A stretch of 9,268 nucleotides of DNA from CAZGSV01 sp964528605 (lineage in GTDB: Bacteria; Armatimonadota; Zipacnadia; CAZGSV01), in contig CAZGSV010000122.1 in the NCBI GenBank assembly GCA_964528605.1, positions 1 through 9,268 of the forward strand, in the 5' to 3' direction. Positions 6,603 to 9,268 of the stretch are shown here, in pieces (position 1 is the first letter of the stretch; each line of letters opens with the position of its first letter). The notes beneath the pieces are model-generated. The model was not told the DNA's origin. It searched no databases and saw nothing but the letters and a program-made list of their open reading frames with translations. The translations under genes and the position numbers were made by a program.

Positions 6603-7748
6603 CTACACGGCCGCGCGCATCAACTTCTTACATTCCTCAGGATTCACGCTGTGCTCGATGGCATCCTCATATGTTATATACCCCGTACGGTACAAAAGTG
6701 CCAGTGCCTGATCCATACTTTGCATGCCTTCCCCGGTGGAAGTCTGCAAAGTGGAGGTTATTTGGTGGGCCTTGGCCTCCCGGATGAGGTTGCGCACCGC
6801 CGCGTTGGCGATCAGCACCTCCATGGCGGCGACGCGCCCGGGCGCGTTGGCGCGGGGCAGCAGTTGCTGCGCCAGCACCGCCAGCAGCGTATTGGCCAAC
6901 TGAATGCGAATCTGGTCCTGCTGCCCGGACGGGAACACGTCCACGATCCGATCCACCGCCTGAGCCGTGGTGGACGTGTGCAGGGTGGTTATCACCAGGT
7001 GCCCGGTCTCCGCCGCCGTCACCGCCAACTGCATCGTCTCCCGGTCCCGCATTTCGCCCACCAGGATGACGTCCGGGTCCTCGCGCAAGGCCGCCCGCAG
7101 GGCGTTGTCAAAGGCCTGCGTGTCCTGGCCCAGTTCGCGCTGGTTGATGATGCTCAGCCGGTGCTGGTGCAGGTACTCGATCGGGTCCTCGATGGTGATG
7201 ATGTGCATGCTGCGTTCGCAGTTGATCTGGTTGATGATCGCCGCCTGCGTGGTGGTCTTGCCGGCGCCCGTGGGACCGGTCGAGATGATCAGCCCGCGCG
7301 GCTTGCGCGCTAGTTCCTCCAGCATCAGCGGCAGCCCCAATTCCCGGATGGTGGGCACGCGCGCGCTTATCAACCGGAAGGCGGCTGCTACGTTGCCCCG
7401 CGTCTTGAAGACGTTGACGCGGAAACGCGCCTCCCCGCTCGGCATGGCATACGAGGTATCCAGTTCCATGGTGCGCTCGAAGCGCTCGATCTGGTGGTCC
7501 TGCAGGATGTCGTACACCATCCGCCGCAGCGTGTTGGGGTCCAGCGCCACGTACTGCGAGAGCGCCCGCAGCGCCCCGTCGAGCCGGATCACGGGGGGCA
7601 CCCCGACGGTGACGTGCAGGTCGCTGCCGTTCTTCTGCACCACCACCCGCAGCAGTTCGTCCAGGTGTACGTCCTCGAGCGACCTGGCGGAGGGCGCGGG
7701 GCGCGCGGGCACCCCTGCGGGCTCTCCAAATGCCGGTAGGTTGGTCAC
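6603..7748 (-). CDS. pilT: Type IV pilus retraction ATPase PilT
   Basis: Cytoplasmic hexameric ATPase that powers pilus retraction, as in twitching motility. It has 381 residues, somewhat longer than typical PilT because of an N-terminal Pro/Ala-rich extension of about 25 residues before LDELLRVVVQKNGSDLHVTVG. Visible motifs are Walker A GPTGAGKTTT (158-167, Lys164), the Asp box IITIEDPIEY, Walker B with DPDVILVGEMRDRET and the His box TGHLVITTLHT. The C-terminal AVRNLIREAKAHQI is the PilT signature (usually AIRNLIREGKxHQI) and separates it from PilB and GspE. There is no tetracysteine zinc site, as expected for PilT. The start is a GTG preceded by AAAGGGACAGG; a later start would cut into the N-terminal domain. 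It lies 43 bases after pilB and 23 before pilC. Confidence 0.95.
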   Translation of the reverse strand: MTNLPAFGEPAGVPARPAPSARSLEDVHLDELLRVVVQKNGSDLHVTVGVPPVIRLDGALRALSQYVALDPNTLRRMVYDILQDHQIERFERTMELDTSYAMPSGEARFRVNVFKTRGNVAAAFRLISARVPTIRELGLPLMLEELARKPRGLIISTGPTGAGKTTTQAAIINQINCERSMHIITIEDPIEYLHQHRLSIINQRELGQDTQAFDNALRAALREDPDVILVGEMRDRETMQLAVTAAETGHLVITTLHTSTTAQAVDRIVDVFPSGQQDQIRIQLANTLLAVLAQQLLPRANAPGRVAAMEVLIANAAVRNLIREAKAHQITSTLQTSTGEGMQSMDQALALLYRTGYITYEDAIEHSVNPEECKKLMRAAV

Positions 7749-7791
7749 CGCTGCCTGTCCCTTTCCCGCGGCAAGGCGCCGCGCCTGTGCC

Positions 7792-9268
7792 CTATTGCGT
7801 GCCCGCGGTGAAGACCACCCGCTGCACCTCGTCAGGAGTGGTGAGGCCCATGAGCACCTTCCGGAAGCCGTCCTCCTTGAGCGTCCTCATGCCGTTGGCG
7901 CGCGCGGCCTCGCGAACGTCGGCCAGCGGCGCCCGCCGCACCACCAACTCCTGAATCTCCGAGTTGATCACCATGAACTCGAATATGCCCAGCCGGCCCT
8001 TGTAACCGGTCTGGCGGCAGTAGTCGCAGCCCGCGCCGCGGTAGAAGACTTGATTGCCGTTTTGCGAGGGATCCCAGCCGAACACCCGCAGCAAGTCCTC
8101 GGGCGGCTGCCACTCCTGCTTGCACTCGGGGCAGATACGCCGTCCCAGCCGCTGCGCGAGCACGCCAATGACCGAAGCGGAGATCAAGAACGGCTCCACG
8201 CCCATGTCCACCAGACGCGTGACTGCGGCGGGCGAGTCGTTGGTGTGCAGCGTGCTCAACACCAAGTGTCCCGTGAGCGCCGCTTGGATCGCGATCTCCG
8301 CCGTCTCCAGGTCGCGGATCTCTCCCACCATGATGATGTCCGGGTCCTGGCGCAAGAAGGAACGCAAGGCGTTGGCGAAGGTGAGGCCGGCCTTGCGGTT
8401 AACCTCCACCTGGGTGATGTTGGGAACCTGATACTCCACCGGCTCCTCGATGGTCATGATGTTGAGCGCCACCGAGTTCAACTTGCTCAGAACGGACAAC
8501 TGCGTGGTCGTCTTGCCGTGCCCGGTCGGCCCCGTGCTCAGGATCATGCCGTTAGGCTGCGCCGCCAGTTCCTCCAGAGCCGCCAGCGTGTCCGGCAGGA
8601 AGCCCAACTTGTCCAGGCCAATGAGGATGTTGGACTGGTCGAGGATACGCATTACCGCTTTCTCGCCGTTGGTCGTCGGGACCACGGAGAGGCGCAGGTC
8701 GTACTCGCGCTTGTCCATGCGCACGTGCACGTGTCCGTCTTGCGGGATGCGCTTCTCCGCAATGTCCATGTTGCCCATGATCTTGATGCGGGAGATGAGC
8801 GGCGCGTGCACGTACTTGGGCAGCAACATGGCCTCGCGCAACACGCCGTCCTCGCGGTAGCGAATGCGCACGCGCGTGCGCGAGGGCTCAACGTGGATGT
8901 CGCTGCAGCCGTCGCGGATCGCCTGCTTGATGATGGAGGTGCACATCTTCACGATGGGCGGCATCTGGGAGAGGTCCGTGCCCACGTCGTCGCCCATGGA
9001 GCCGAGGTCCTCGTCGCCCAGGGTCGCGCCTGCCTTCTTGCGGTCATCCTGCACCGACAAGGTGCGCGACTCCTCCACCGCCTTGAGCGCGCTGTCGAAG
9101 TCCTCGTCCTCGAGCAGGCCATAGATGCGGCCGATGGTCTCGCGAATCTCGCTGGGGGTGGCTGCCGCGGCCTTGATGTTGGCGCCCGTGCTGCGCCGCA
9201 GGTCGTCCCTGGCCACTACGTCCGCCGGCTCCGCCGTCGCCACCAGCAGCGAGCCATCCTCCAGGCGG
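7792..9268 (-). CDS. pilB: Type IV pilus assembly ATPase PilB (GspE family, 5' partial)
   Basis: Cytoplasmic hexameric ATPase that drives pilus extension. The frame stays open to the window edge and reads RLEDGSLLVATAEPADVVARDD before the GTG at 9243, typical late sequence of the GspE N-terminal domain, so the true start lies beyond 9268 and the GTG is internal. About 491 residues are present. Visible motifs are SDIHVEPSRTRVRIRYREDG, Walker A GPTGHGKTTT (Lys codon 8512-8514), Asp box TIEEPVEY, Walker B with DPDIIMVGEIRD, His box TGHLVLSTLHT, and the zinc-binding CPEC and CDYC pair. The two extra cysteine pairs mark the PilB/GspE branch rather than PilT. His in the P-loop and Glu-Glu-Pro in the Asp box differ from the common GPTGSGKTTT and IEDP forms. 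A type II secretion GspE is the alternative; adjacent pilT and pilC make PilB more likely. Confidence 0.94.
   Translation of the reverse strand, partial: RLEDGSLLVATAEPADVVARDDLRRSTGANIKAAAATPSEIRETIGRIYGLLEDEDFDSALKAVEESRTLSVQDDRKKAGATLGDEDLGSMGDDVGTDLSQMPPIVKMCTSIIKQAIRDGCSDIHVEPSRTRVRIRYREDGVLREAMLLPKYVHAPLISRIKIMGNMDIAEKRIPQDGHVHVRMDKREYDLRLSVVPTTNGEKAVMRILDQSNILIGLDKLGFLPDTLAALEELAAQPNGMILSTGPTGHGKTTTQLSVLSKLNSVALNIMTIEEPVEYQVPNITQVEVNRKAGLTFANALRSFLRQDPDIIMVGEIRDLETAEIAIQAALTGHLVLSTLHTNDSPAAVTRLVDMGVEPFLISASVIGVLAQRLGRRICPECKQEWQPPEDLLRVFGWDPSQNGNQVFYRGAGCDYCRQTGYKGRLGIFEFMVINSEIQELVVRRAPLADVREAARANGMRTLKEDGFRKVLMGLTTPDEVQRVVFTAGTQ

Noticed and set aside
5296..6711. Long plus-strand open frame of 471 codons opposite pilC
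   Set aside because: Its product is rich in His, Arg, Asp and Gln with no recognisable domain, as expected for the antisense of a GC-rich gene; pilC on the other strand has clear family motifs.
9241..9243. GTG as the pilB start
   Set aside because: In-frame codons beyond it encode RLEDGSLL, which continues the GspE-type N-terminal domain to the window edge.

Overview
The window is dense, GC-rich bacterial chromosome with short intergenic gaps, GTG as well as ATG starts, and no mobile element, CRISPR array, tRNA or rRNA that I can see. All recognisable genes are housekeeping or type IV pilus genes. The organism cannot be named from the sequence. The pilus genes run pilB-pilT-pilC in one operon, which differs from the usual proteobacterial pilB-pilC-pilD with a separate pilT. 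That order, with der-plsY-gpsA adjacency and a LeuC2/LeuD-type isopropylmalate isomerase, fits a Terrabacteria-like lineage. Armatimonadota is one candidate, held with low confidence.

Region 1 (1-2053, + strand) holds the isopropylmalate isomerase genes of leucine synthesis: leuC (5' end outside the window) and leuD. Between them lies an unrecognised gene for a four-helix membrane protein. It lies in the same reading frame as leuC after the leuC stop, and its 3' end overlaps the leuD start by 11 bases, so the three genes look co-transcribed and the last two translationally coupled.

Region 2 (2054-5241, + strand) holds der (EngA, ribosome-assembly GTPase), then plsY and gpsA, the latter two overlapping by 4 bases. 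GpsA makes sn-glycerol 3-phosphate and PlsY acylates it, so this pair starts membrane phospholipid synthesis. The first GTPase domain of Der departs from consensus at several normally conserved positions while the second keeps its nucleotide-binding motifs. This is one of the more unusual protein-level observations in the window.

Region 3 (5242-5316) is the gap between the convergent gene sets. It contains a strong hairpin with a short T-run on the minus-strand side, a likely terminator for the pilus operon and perhaps for both directions.

Region 4 (5317-9268, - strand, read right to left) holds pilB (5' end outside the window), pilT and pilC: the extension ATPase, retraction ATPase and inner-membrane platform protein of a type IV pilus. 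Gaps are 43 and 23 bases, consistent with one operon.

I did not find a convincing undescribed system. The leads worth following are the membrane gene inside the leuCD operon and the altered first G domain of Der. No gene-free stretch exceeds 100 bases.
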